Source: Blastocladiella emersonii ATCC 22665
Taxonomy: Eukaryota > Blastocladiomycota > Blastocladiomycetes > Blastocladiales > Blastocladiaceae
Assembly (NCBI GenBank): GCA_025594325.1
Contig: JANHCV010000002.1
Coordinates: 372,001 to 436,000, forward strand
Reading direction: 5' to 3'
DNA length: 64,000 bases
In this document: piece after piece, positions 20,552 through 30,855 of the stretch
How the letters are laid out: the number at the start of each line of letters is the position of its first letter
How positions within the stretch are numbered: the stretch's first letter is position 1
Notes under the pieces: model-generated
Database searches by the model: none
Told to the model about the DNA's origin: nothing
The model's input: only the letters and a program-made list of their open reading frames with translations
Program-made: the position numbers and the translations under genes

Positions 20552-23500
20552 CTACGGGTTCGCTGGCGGCGGTGGGACCGGGACCGCGAGCGGGGCGAAC
20601 ACGCCGGCATTCACGGTCGTGGCGGGCGGCGTCGTCGGGTGGTGGTGCAGGACCACGGGCGCGGGGGCCGCGGGCGTCGGCGCGAGCGGCGGCCACTCGT
20701 CGCCGTGCACCGCCGCGTCGCACATGAGGTCGCTGACCGACATGGGCGCGTGCGGCTGCGCCTGGGCGTGCGGCGGGGACGTGCCGAGCACGCGCGCGGC
20801 GGCCGACGCCGTCGGCGTCATGGGCGGGTGCCGCGGCGTGAGCGGCGTCAGCGGGACCATCCCAGCGGCGGCGGGGACGGGCACCGAGACAAAAGGCACC
20901 GGCGAAACCGTCGCAGCCGGGAACGAGGCCGCGGGCGTCGGGAGCAGCGGCGCGGGGAGCGCCGTGGTCGAGCCTGATGCGCTCATGGGCTTGGCGGCCG
21001 CGAGGGACAGGCTGCTCGCGCTCGCGTTGGCGCTCCCACTCGCGCTCCCGATCCGCTTCCCGTCCTCGTCGAACCCGGACAGCGCGAGCGACTGCAGCTC
21101 CGTCAGCGTCCGCAGCAGCGTCTCCTGCTGCGCCACGCTGCCCGCGGCACCGCCGACCGAGTTGCTCCGGACGAGTGGCGGGAGTGTCACGGACGCGGCG
21201 CGCGCGATGAGGTCCGACGTCGGCGCGGACGACGCGACGGGGGCCGGAGCAATGGTCGCGGTGGGAGCCGGTACTGGCACCGCGGCGGGCGCAGCGGGCA
21301 CAGGGGCGGGCATGGACGATGGCGGGAGCTGGAACACGGCGTTCGCGGCCGTCGCCGCGGGGAGCGGCGGGACGGGCGGCGCGGCCGCGAGGTCGGGCGA
21401 CGCGGTTGCAGTCGTCGGCGTCGACGTCTGCGACTGCAGCCCGCGCCGGAACTGCGACACGTACGCGCCCTCGCCGGGACACGCGCGGTCGAGGATCCCG
21501 CTGCCCTCGAGCGACCGCGGGGTCGGCGATGCGCGCGCGACTGCGTCGGCCGACGAGGCGGTGGCGGGCGCGTCGGGTTGCGGTTGTGGCGGCTCGGACG
21601 ACTCGGGCGGCGTGGGCGGGAGGTTCGTTGGGTCGGAGTCGGCGTCGTCGTCGTCGTCGTGGTCTGGCGGGTCGGCGGGCTCGGGGTCGGGCACGGCCGA
21701 CGTCAGGACGTGCGGGTCAAACTCGTCGTCGGCGCCGGCCTCGGGCGCGTCGTGCCTTGGCGGCGACAGTGGCGGGAGGGCGAACTCGGCGTGCTCGTCT
21801 TCCTCCTCCTCTTCGTCCTCGTCGTCCTCGTCCTCGTCCTCTTCGGCCTCGCTTGCCGACCGCTCCTCGTCATCGAGCAACGCGCGCTCGCGCTGCATGA
21901 CGGCGATCCACGCCTCGAAGAGCGCCGGATCCACGACGACCTCGCCGACGCCCGACACCTCGTCGTCGCGCGCGATCCCGTTCGCCCCGTCGAGGACCAT
22001 TTCGCTGACCTCGTCGCCGTACACGACGTGGCGCATCATCGTCGCCATTTCGGCGCGCTCCGACGGCGTCAGGTCCTCGTGGATCACGCCCTCGCGGAGC
22101 ATCTCGCCGACAATCTCGGCCACCGTGTCGTAGACGAGGTGGAACGGGAACTTGACCTCGCGCTTCGTCGGTTCGGACCCGCACCACATGGCCATCTTGA
22201 GGGTCAGGGTGAACTCGGCCAGGTCGAGCGCCGTCACCTGCATCGTCAGGTGGAACGTGTCCCGGTCGCCCTCGGCGTGCGTCCGGAACGTGCCCTCGGG
22301 CGTGCCCGGCGGCGGCGGGGAGTCGGGGTGCTGCAGGTGCGCCGGCAGCGACGACGGTGTCCCGTCTTCGCCGGCGACCAGTGGTGGCGGTGGCGGCGGC
22401 GCGGACACGTCGATGGTCAGCGAGAGTGGCGGGACGGGCGACAGGAGCGACTCGGTGGCGGGGTCGACGACGATGGCCGCGGGCGGGGCGGGTGGTGGGG
22501 GTTGGACGGGCGTCGCGGCGCCCGATGCCGCGGGCGTCGTGGACGCGCCGGTGCCGACGTCGGGCGACCCGGCAGCGGCGAGCGGCGAGTCGGCGCCCGG
22601 CGCGAGCCCGACGAACGAGCCCGAGAGCGACGCGGGCTCGCTGGACGTGGCGGCGAGGGTGACGGCGAGGAACGGGTGGTCGAGGAGCTGCGCGGCGGAT
22701 GGCCGGAGGCGGTAGTCGTGCTGGATGCACAGGTCAATGAACTCGCGGGTCTCCGGGTCGGTGACCTTGGTCAGGGCGAGCGGCTTGACGCCGGTGGTGA
22801 CGCGCTTGTAGATCTGGGCCTGGTTGGTGCACTCCTGGTACGGGTACTCCTTGGTGACGAGCTCGAGGACGCACATCCCAAACGCGTAGATATCGACGCG
22901 CTCGTCGTACCGCTCGTCGTACAGCTCGGGGGCCATGAACTCGGGGGTGCCGAGGACCGACGAGATGTGCTCCTTGTTCTTGATGGTGGCGAGCCCGAGG
23001 TCGCCGATCTTGGCGATCCCGTTGTTGCCGTTGATGAAGATGTTGTCGCACTTGAGGTCGCGGTGGATGATGGGCGGGTCGCGCGAGTGCAGGTAGGCCA
23101 GGCCGCGCAGGATGTGCCGGCACAGGTTCTTGACGACCTTGGGCTTGAGGCGGCCTTTGGTCTTGCGGATGAAGGACTTGAGGGTGCCCGACGACATGAG
23201 CTCGGTGATGAAGTAGACGCGCTCGCGGCCGTCGGGGCCCTTGGCCGTCCACACGTGGAAGAAGTTGATGATGTTGTCGTGGTGCAGCAGCTTGAGCAGC
23301 TTGACCTCGCCAAAGATCTTGTGCACGTCCTTTTTCGACATGTAGTCGGTGCGCAGCTGGTTCCACGCCACCTCGACGCCCTCCTCCTGGTCGAACGCCT
23401 TGTACACCTCCTTGAAGGCGCCTACGGGACGGGGGTGACGGTGACGGGTGGTGGGGTCAGTCGTCCGGGTCCGTGCGCGAGCAGCACGACGACACGCAAC

Positions 23501-23880
23501 GCACCCTTGCCGAGGCATATGTCCCAGCACTGGAACCGGCCCGACGGGTCCGTCTGCACGACGCGGTGGTCGTCGTAGTCGTCGTCGTCGCTCTCGCCGG
23601 AGCTCTCGCCGCGGTCCGTGCCGGCCACACTCAGCGCGGGCTCAACAACGGCGGCAGCATGGTGGCCGTTCCCGTACGATCCTGGTGGCGGATCGCCCGA
23701 CGACCGGCGTGCAGCGGCAGCAGCGGCGGCCGTGGTGCCGCCGAGCATGGTGGAGGATCCCGTCGACGACGACGAGGACCGCGAGCGCGAGCGCGACGTG
23801 GCGGAGGTGACCGAGCCCGAGGATCCGCTGCGGGTAGCGGCGACGGGCGGCGAGGGCACGGAGAGCTGCTCGGACGCCAT
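20552..23880 (-). CDS. WNK-type protein kinase
   Basis: Two exons, 23505-23880 and 20552-23421, with an 83-bp intron that splits the glycine loop; 1081 residues. The spliced kinase domain starts CLGKGAFKEVYKAFD. The usual beta-3 lysine is absent (VEVAWNQL), and Lys133 of the preceding strand (VYKAF) takes its place, the defining feature of WNK kinases. HRDLKCDNIFI, GDLGLATI and GTPEFMAPELY follow. After about 150 Pro/Ala-rich residues, a segment ending REVKFPFHLVYDTVAEIV resembles the autoinhibitory OSR1-C-like domain of WNKs. In animals WNKs sense chloride and crowding and activate SPAK/OSR1. The first 115 residues are Ser-rich, and the C-terminal 450 are acidic and Pro-rich. ATG 23880 is the first in frame before the kinase part. 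Confidence 0.9.
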
Positions 23881-24653
23881 GGCGCGATGGAGAAGCGGAC
23901 GCGGAGCGGCGGCGCCACGATAAGGGGGCGATGCACACGGAGTACAGCAGCAGCGGGACCGCGAGCGCGAGCGCGAGCAGCGGCGGCGGGGCAACGGATG
24001 GAGCCCGCGTCGGCGTCGGTGGAGGGCAGTGTGGCCCAGCAGCAGCGGCGGCAGCGAGGGGGCCGAGCGATAGAGTTTCCGCTCGTGCCGTCGCGACACG
24101 GCAAGTGGCGGTCGACGGCGGTCAGCGGCGCGGTGATGCGGGTGCGACGCGCGCGGCAGCAACGGGAGGAGCCCAGAGTGACGGCGGGGGCAGCAGTGCG
24201 GCGAGTAGCGCGCCGCGGGATCGTTGATGCGTAGCAGGAGAGCGCGGGGATGGTGATACGGGTGGGGAGCACAAGGGACGGGACGAGAGGAGCGGAAGCG
24301 GCGGGCCGGCGTCGCGGGTCGGGGCGGGCGGCAAGGTGGCGGAGCAGCAGCGACCCCCGGATGGACTGCCCGGGCCGCGTTGCCTGCCTGCTCCGTCGCC
24401 TGTTCGTCGCTGCCGACTACCTGCGCGACCACGCTGCCGCCGCTGACAAGGGACACGCGCGCGCGGCGGCCGTGGCGCCGGCGCCGGCGGCAGCAGCGAC
24501 CGCCAGGAGAGGCGCGCGCGTCACGTGCTTATATTAATATCTACGCGCCTCGCGGCTCGCTCGCGCGGCTGGGCGCGTCGCGTGTCCTCCGCGCGCGCCG
24601 CCGTGGCTCATTCGAAGTCGAGTGGATTGGGTGTATATCTATCGCGTTCTCCG
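23881..24653. other. WNK upstream region
   Basis: About 770 bp between the WNK start and the stop of the next minus-strand gene. It is GC-rich with long chance frames and no domain; presumably it holds the WNK promoter and the 3' UTR of the neighbour. Confidence 0.35.
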
Positions 24654-26672
24654 TCATACTGTGTCACCACCACCGCCTTGCTTCGCCTCACCGCCGCCGA
24701 GCACCGGCACGGGCATCGACCACGGTGCCGCCGGCGCCGTCCCGACGGCCGGCGACGCGAGCATCCCCGTCCCCGCGGGCCCCGCCGCGCGGCGCAGGCT
24801 CGCCATCTGCGCCGTCAGGTCCGCCAGCGCCTTGTCCTGCAGCACCCGCGCCTTGGCCGCGAGCGCCGAGGCGAGCTTCGCGTGCCGCTCGCGCAGCGCC
24901 TGCGCGTGCGGGTCGACGTCGAACCGCGTCGTCGCGGCGCGCGGGCCGGAACCGCTGCTGCTGCTGCCCGTCAATGAGTCGGCGGGGTCGGCGGGCGCGA
25001 GCTGGTGCAGCGACGTGGGCGGAGAGCTTGCTGTTGTCGGCTTGGCCACGGTGGCCACGGTGGTCGCGGGCTCGGGGCCATCGGCCTCGGTCGGCGACTC
25101 GGTCAGGCTCGACGGACCCGTCTCCCCGCCGCCGCCCGAGGACGGCGAGTCGGCCGACGCAAAGGTGGGCCCGCTACCGCTACCGCTACCGCTCGCCTTG
25201 CCCGTCGCCGCCTCTTCCTTGACGGCATCGACCGCGACGCCGCTGTTGGACCGGTTGAACGGCCACGCGGCCGAGATGGCGCCCGGGATCGCGGCGAGGT
25301 TAGCCGCGGGTGCCTGGAGCATCTGGAGCGGCGCATTCACTAAATTCGTGCCCGCGCGCGACAGCTGGGACGCGATCTGCTGGTTGACAGCGGCGAGATG
25401 ATGCAGCCCGGACGCGCGGTACAGCTCGATCTCGGTGTGCACGGCCTCGGCGCGTCTTTGCGTGTCGATCGCGTCGGCGAGCGCGTACGACGAGAAGGTG
25501 CGCAGGCTGCCCGCGAACCGGTCCACGGCGCGCGCGTACGCCACCGAGTCGAGCGCCTGCGCCTGCAGCCCGCGGCCGTACTCGGCGAGCGCATCGGCCA
25601 CGGCCCCGTCCACGACGCCCGGGCCCTGGTCCCGTGCCGCCTCCGACTCCTCGATGAACGCGTCCGCCAGCGCCGCCTCGGCCTCGATCAGCGCGTACAC
25701 GGCCTCGCGGTACTGCCCGATCGCGTCCTCGGTCCGCGCGTACAGGCCCTGGATCGCCGACAGCGTCTTGCGTGCTGATGCGGTCGCCGCGTCGTCCGAG
25801 ATCGCCATGGCCGCGAGCGCCGTCGCCGTGTTCCGCGGGTGCAGCACCACGGCCTCGGTCGTCGCGACGAACGGCGCGGCCACGCGGTCCATGAAGGTGC
25901 GCATCCCGCGCGACAGCGTCGCCATGGGCGCCGACTCGCCCCGGTTCAGTGTCTGCGAGATCAGCGTCGACGTGTTGGCGGCCAGGTCGCCGCCGCCGGC
26001 GACGGGGAGGGTGGTCAGCGTGTCGGTGCGGACGGGCGCGATGCGCAGCGGGGCCGGTGCGGCGGCGGCAGCGGCAGCGGGTGGTGGGGTCGCGTTGCTC
26101 GGCTCCTCCTCGACGTCGCGCTGGATGAGCGTCGCGCGGTGCAGCGGGAGCGGCTTGGTCGTGTAGTTTTTGACGGGCGCGGGAGGGGCGCTGAGGTCGC
26201 CCGTGCTCGTCGCCCTCGCGGGCTCATCGGGCAGCAGCGGCGGCGCGGGTGTCTCGGGAACTGGCTCAGCCACCGGCGCAGGGCGAGCGACGGTCGACGA
26301 CCGCCACGAGAACCGGGGCATCGCGGCCGCGATCTCGGCCGCCATCGGGTCCGCGACCGCTGCCGCCGGTTCCCGCCGTGCAATCGAGTCGCGCGAGCTG
26401 GCCGTGTTCCCCGATCCGTGCGCCTCGGGTAGTGGTGCAGGAGTAACAGCCGCGGCCGCCGCGGTCGCGTCGGGACTCGCGCCGCGCGGCTCCCGCTTGG
26501 TGCGCAGCTTGCGCTCAAAGGCATCGAGCTGCGACTCGTGCACGCGGTCGGCGGCACGCGACGAGCTCCGTGCGCGCGTCACGGTGGCGAACGGCGCTGC
26601 GGCAGCGCCATCGGCGGTTCCCTCGCGGCTCCGCGCGAGTGCGGATGCGGCGGGTGGGGCGGTAGAAGTCAT
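24654..26672 (-). CDS. unknown 672-residue protein with a central helical region
   Basis: Not recognised. Residues 1-230 are Ala/Pro/Arg-rich and probably disordered. Residues 265-460 are predicted-looking amphipathic helices (for example LSAIQGLYARTEDAIGQYREAVYALIEAEAALADAF) with regular small and hydrophobic spacing, and a second short coiled-coil-like segment lies at about 595-640 (HAQALRERHAKLASALAAKARVL). In shape the central part recalls BAR-domain or other membrane-shaping helical proteins, but this is only a guess. There are no signal peptide or membrane segments. It is a single open frame starting at an ATG at 26672, divergent from SND1 across about 690 bp. Confidence 0.6.
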   Translation of the reverse strand: MTSTAPPAASALARSREGTADGAAAAPFATVTRARSSSRAADRVHESQLDAFERKLRTKREPRGASPDATAAAAAVTPAPLPEAHGSGNTASSRDSIARREPAAAVADPMAAEIAAAMPRFSWRSSTVARPAPVAEPVPETPAPPLLPDEPARATSTGDLSAPPAPVKNYTTKPLPLHRATLIQRDVEEEPSNATPPPAAAAAAAPAPLRIAPVRTDTLTTLPVAGGGDLAANTSTLISQTLNRGESAPMATLSRGMRTFMDRVAAPFVATTEAVVLHPRNTATALAAMAISDDAATASARKTLSAIQGLYARTEDAIGQYREAVYALIEAEAALADAFIEESEAARDQGPGVVDGAVADALAEYGRGLQAQALDSVAYARAVDRFAGSLRTFSSYALADAIDTQRRAEAVHTEIELYRASGLHHLAAVNQQIASQLSRAGTNLVNAPLQMLQAPAANLAAIPGAISAAWPFNRSNSGVAVDAVKEEAATGKASGSGSGSGPTFASADSPSSGGGGETGPSSLTESPTEADGPEPATTVATVAKPTTASSPPTSLHQLAPADPADSLTGSSSSGSGPRAATTRFDVDPHAQALRERHAKLASALAAKARVLQDKALADLTAQMASLRRAAGPAGTGMLASPAVGTAPAAPWSMPVPVLGGGEAKQGGGGDTV

Positions 26673-27364
26673 GGGTGTGTTACGATCGAGGTGGTTTCAT
26701 TGGTTGACAGGAGGAGGAGATGGTGGCGTTCGTTCTCGAACGAGTGCTGCGCCGATGCACGGACGAGGGCAGGTTCGAGACAAGAGACGAGACGAGACGC
26801 GTCGGCCACGTGGCAACAGGTGTGGCGGCGCAGTCAGGTTTTGGTCACGCCGCGATTTCGCGCGCGTGTTCGCTCCCTTTTATCGCGGCGTGTGCGTGCC
26901 GCGTGGGCGCAGACCCGACGCCCGCGCCGCCGCCGCCGCCGCCCAGCCCCGCCCGCCGCGGCCCCTCTCGCCTGCGCTGCCTCTCTCTCCACAAGTCCCT
27001 CTTGCCTGACCTCAGCCTCGACGCCCTCGCCCGACACCCCGCAGCCGCCGCGACGCCCCATGTATGTCATGCACTCGCCATGTATCAGCTATGCGCAGGG
27101 GGACGCAGGGATCACTCCGTGGACCGGCAGTGGTCGCTCGCTTGGATCGCCGACTTGAAGGAGCCGTCTTGCGGACGCGTGTCCCCGAGTCTATCACGCC
27201 CCGGCGCTGATCTGTCTCGCACTCTCCGCGCCGCGTGTCGTCTCGGATTCGGTCGGCCTGACTTCCAGAGCGTCCCCTGTGCTGCCCTCTCTCTGCTCGC
27301 TCGCAACTCGCTCTGACCCCACTCAACCCGCGCGCCCTTAGCCGCCTTAACTTATTACGAAACT
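26673..27364. promoter_or_regulatory. shared upstream region of two divergent genes
   Basis: A 692-bp spacer between the unknown helical protein (minus) and SND1 (plus). It includes GAGACGCGTC near 26797, a possible MluI-box, and a CT-rich run before the SND1 start. No gene was seen in it. Confidence 0.35.
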
Positions 27365-30205
27365 ATGGCCTTCTCGACCCGCCTGCCCTCCAACTGCGCG
27401 CCCGCCTGGGTCAAGGCGGTGCTGTCGGGCGACTCGCTGACCGTCAAGGACTCGGTCGCCGCCAAGGACGAAAAGATCATCTCGCTCGCCTACCTGACGT
27501 GCCCGCGCCTGTCGTCGGCCCGCAAGGCCACCCCCGACGAGCCGCTCGCCTTCGAGGCCCGCGAGGTGCTGCGCCGCCTGCTCGTCGGCAAGGAGGTCGG
27601 CCTGCGCGTCGAGTACTCGAACGCCGCCGGCAACCGCGACTTCTGCTCCGTCTACGTGCGCTCGCCCAAGACCAGCGAGTGGGTCAACGTCGGCATCGTC
27701 GCCCTCCAGCGCGGCTTCTGTAAACTGCGCGACGAGCGCGACGCCAACAAGCCCAATCTGCCCGCCGAGTACCCGATCCTCGTCGAGGCCCAGCGCCGCG
27801 CCCAGGCCGCCCAGCTCGGCCTCTGGGCCAAGTCGACCCCGAAGCCCGTCGAGACGATCCACGGCGCCGACGACCCCGCCGCCTTCGTCAAGCAGTACAA
27901 GGGCAAGACCCTCAAGGCCATTGTCGAGCACGTGCGCGACGGCGGGTCCGCCCGCATGCGCCTGCTGATCCCCGACAACCCCGCCGTGCACTACCTCATG
28001 TGGATCCAGGTCTCGGGCATCCGCACCCCGATGATGAACCGCCCCGACGGCTCCGTCGACCCGATCGCCGTCGAGGCCCGCGACTACGTCGAGCTGCGCC
28101 TCCTCCACCGCGAGGTCGAGCTCATCATCGAGGACGTGGCCCCCGGCGCCAACGCCTCGGGCGCCATCCTCGCCTCGGTCGTCCACCCCGTCGGCAACAT
28201 CGCCGTCTTCCTCGTCCGCGAGGGCCTCGCCCGCGTCCACGACTGGACCGCCGCCGTCGTCACGGGCGGCACCACCGCCCTCCGCACCGCCGAGGCCGCC
28301 GCCAAGCGCGCCGGCGTCGGCATGTGGGCCGGGAACCCCGAGGCCGCTGCGGCTGCCGCCGCGGGCGGCGACCGCCCCGGCTCCACCACCTCGGCCAACC
28401 AGTACAACGCCACGGTCATCCGCGTCGTCGGCCCCGACGTGCTGCTCGTCAAGCACGCCGCCACGGGCGAGGAGATCAAGCTGTGGCTCACCTCGGTCCG
28501 TCCGCCGCGCCGCGGCGACGGCGCCGCCGCCGCCGCCAACCCCGAGGGCTGGTACGTGGTCGCCAAGGAGCACGTGCGCCGCGCCGCCATCGGCCGCACC
28601 GTCAGCGTCACGGTCGACTACGAGAAGCCCGCCAACGAGGGCTACGAGGCGCGCACGTTCGCGACGGTCGTCGTCAAGGGCGACAACCCCGCTGCGCCCG
28701 GCATCAACCTCGCGCTCGACCTCATCAGCCAGGGGCTCGTCAACGTGCAGCGCCCGCGCCGCGGCGAGGACGACAACAAGGCGGCCAACCTCGACGACCT
28801 CGTGATCGCCGAGGCCAAGGCCATGGACGCCAAGCGCGGCATGCACTCGGGCAAGCCCGCGCCGGCCGTCCCGCGCCTCAACGAGGTCTCGGAGACGGTC
28901 GCCAAGGCCAAGCAGTTCCTCCCCTTCCTCGTCCGCGCCAAGCGCGTCACCGGCACCGTCGACCACGTCGTCAACGGGTCGCGCCTCCGCATCACGGTTC
29001 CGCGCGAGTCGGCCAAGATCACCCTCGTTCTCGCGGGCATCCGCATGCCGCGCCAGGGCGAGCCCGGGTCCGCCGAGGCCCTGCAGCTCACCACCGAGGT
29101 CGCCATGCAGCGCGACGTCGAGTTCGAGGTCGAGAGCGTCGACTCGACCGGCGCCTTCATCGGGTCGGTCCTCGTCCCCGTCGACGGCAAGGCCCGCAAC
29201 CTCGCCACCATCCTCCTCGAGAACGGCCGCGCCAAGGTCCACGAGTACTCGGCCAAGGCGTCGCCGTTCGCCACGCAGCTGTTCGACGCCGAGCGCCGCG
29301 CCAAGACCGACCGCGTCGGCCTGTGGGCCAACTACGACGAGGAGGCGGCCGCCGCCGAGGCCGAGGCCGCGCTCGCCGCGCAGGCCGCGGCCGTCTCGCT
29401 CGAGGGCGAGTCGGACGTCAAGAAGCAGCTCACGCACGTGGTCGTGTCCGAGTACCTCTCGGCCAGCCACTTCTACCTGCAGCGCATGACGGGCGACGCG
29501 GTGCAGGCGCTCGAGACCATGATGGCCAAGTTCGCCGCGTACCACGCGTCGGCGGCCGCGACCGCCGCCGGCGCGCTGTCGGGGGTCAAGCCCGGCGACC
29601 TCGTGTCGGCGCAGTTCACCGCCGACAACGCGTGGTACCGCGCGCGCGTCCGCAAGGTGGCCAAGAACGCCATCACCGTCTTCTACATTGACTACGGCAA
29701 CGCCGAGGTCGTGTCCATGGACCGCATCCGCGCGCTCCCCGCCGCCTTCGCGTCGGCGCTCCCCGCGCAGGCCCAGGAGGCCCGCCTCTCGTACGTCCGC
29801 ACCCGCGCCGCCGACCGCGAGTACGGCCGCGACGCCGTCGACCGCCTCCGCGACCTCACCGAGGGCAAGAAGCTCATCGCCAACATCGACCGCGTCGCCG
29901 GCGGACTCGTCTGGGTCTCGCTCTTCGACCCCGCCGTCGCCCGCCAGGACGCCGAGTCGCCCATCGGCCTCGACTTTGCCTCGTCCGTCACGTACGAGCT
30001 CGTGGCGGACGGTCTCGCCCTCCCCGAGCACGCGATCCCGAAGCCCGCGAACGGCGGGTTCCGCGCTAACAACAACGGCGACGCGCCCGCTGGGCCCAAG
30101 GCTCCCGCTGCGTTCGCGGCGGCGCTCGACGAGGCGGTCGCGGACGCCCGTCGCCACCACGCGGGTATGTTCGAGTACGGCGATGTCGATGAGGAGTCGC
30201 TGTAA
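27365..30205 (+). CDS. SND1: SND1 / Tudor-SN (staphylococcal nuclease-like repeats plus Tudor)
   Basis: 946 residues in one exon, close to the usual 880-960. Four staphylococcal-nuclease-like folds lie in series (about 8-155, 165-310, 330-490 and 515-655), each with the FEAREVL-type and QLGLWA-type ends. A Tudor domain follows at about 741-785: PGDLVSAQFTADNAWYRARV, then ITVFYIDYGNAEVV, with the aromatic cage residues present. A partial fifth nuclease fold wraps the Tudor domain, as in the family. Tudor-SN binds RNA and methyl-arginine proteins and acts in mRNA stability, splicing and stress granules. The ATG at 27365 is directly preceded by CGAAACT and gives the canonical short N-terminus. 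Confidence 0.95.
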   Translation: MAFSTRLPSNCAPAWVKAVLSGDSLTVKDSVAAKDEKIISLAYLTCPRLSSARKATPDEPLAFEAREVLRRLLVGKEVGLRVEYSNAAGNRDFCSVYVRSPKTSEWVNVGIVALQRGFCKLRDERDANKPNLPAEYPILVEAQRRAQAAQLGLWAKSTPKPVETIHGADDPAAFVKQYKGKTLKAIVEHVRDGGSARMRLLIPDNPAVHYLMWIQVSGIRTPMMNRPDGSVDPIAVEARDYVELRLLHREVELIIEDVAPGANASGAILASVVHPVGNIAVFLVREGLARVHDWTAAVVTGGTTALRTAEAAAKRAGVGMWAGNPEAAAAAAAGGDRPGSTTSANQYNATVIRVVGPDVLLVKHAATGEEIKLWLTSVRPPRRGDGAAAAANPEGWYVVAKEHVRRAAIGRTVSVTVDYEKPANEGYEARTFATVVVKGDNPAAPGINLALDLISQGLVNVQRPRRGEDDNKAANLDDLVIAEAKAMDAKRGMHSGKPAPAVPRLNEVSETVAKAKQFLPFLVRAKRVTGTVDHVVNGSRLRITVPRESAKITLVLAGIRMPRQGEPGSAEALQLTTEVAMQRDVEFEVESVDSTGAFIGSVLVPVDGKARNLATILLENGRAKVHEYSAKASPFATQLFDAERRAKTDRVGLWANYDEEAAAAEAEAALAAQAAAVSLEGESDVKKQLTHVVVSEYLSASHFYLQRMTGDAVQALETMMAKFAAYHASAAATAAGALSGVKPGDLVSAQFTADNAWYRARVRKVAKNAITVFYIDYGNAEVVSMDRIRALPAAFASALPAQAQEARLSYVRTRAADREYGRDAVDRLRDLTEGKKLIANIDRVAGGLVWVSLFDPAVARQDAESPIGLDFASSVTYELVADGLALPEHAIPKPANGGFRANNNGDAPAGPKAPAAFAAALDEAVADARRHHAGMFEYGDVDEESL

Positions 30206-30855
30206 GGTTCTCGGTTGCGTTGTTCCGGTTTTGTGATTTCTCCTAGTTGTTTCCACACTCGCATCAATCTACTACATGAATTTTGTGCTCGTCTCTTGAT
30301 CGATCCGCTCGATTCGAGGGGAAGCGAGCGCGGGGCCAGCGTCGCTTGACCATCACTTGACCATGGTCGCTGCTCGAGGCATCGCTTGACCACGGTCGCT
30401 GCACGGCGAGTCGCGTCCTTCGCCGTGTCTGCAGCAAGCTTGGACCATAGCCCACTCGCTTGCAAAGTACAGGAGCCTTTACAAACCACGGATATCAGCA
30501 ACAATATGGCTCTCGTTGCCTCCTACTCAGTCCGCGAAACGGAACACGGCGGCGAGGTGCGTGGCCACCGACCATCGTAACGAGTGCGTGGCCAGCGACC
30601 ACCTCGGACGTTGCGTCGCTGGCCATGGGCTTCACCGTCCCGACCTCGCATCTCGGATGGATGGCCGTCGGCTCGCCGCGAACGGTTGACGTCTTGGTAT
30701 CGGTTTTGAGCCCTGAGCTCGCATGGTGCGAGCGTGTGAAGTAGGCGCTCGACGCGACGCGCCACGCCACGCAATAAGAGTGACGAACGGGACGCCATCG
30801 ATTCAAGTCAAGTCGGGCGAGAACAGATGAATCAAATTGGACGAACAACCACAAG
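30206..30855. other. intergenic with short degenerate repeats
   Basis: No gene seen. It has three near-copies of CTTGACCA followed by TGGTCGCTGC-like sequence at about 30348-30400 and two copies of GTGCGTGGCCA-CGACCA at 30557-30605. The GACGCG motif lies at 30751. Confidence 0.45.
30751..30765. repeat. GACGCG-CGCGCCAC motif
   Basis: GACGCGACGCGCCAC, 90 bp past the 3' end of the secreted-family pseudogene. It matches 32284, 34046 and 41801. Confidence 0.45.

Noticed and set aside
27347-30256. A 969-codon open frame antisense to SND1
   Set aside because: It is the mirror of a GC-rich coding frame (Leu/Gly/Arg/Asp-rich, no domain), while the plus strand has clear nuclease-like and Tudor folds.
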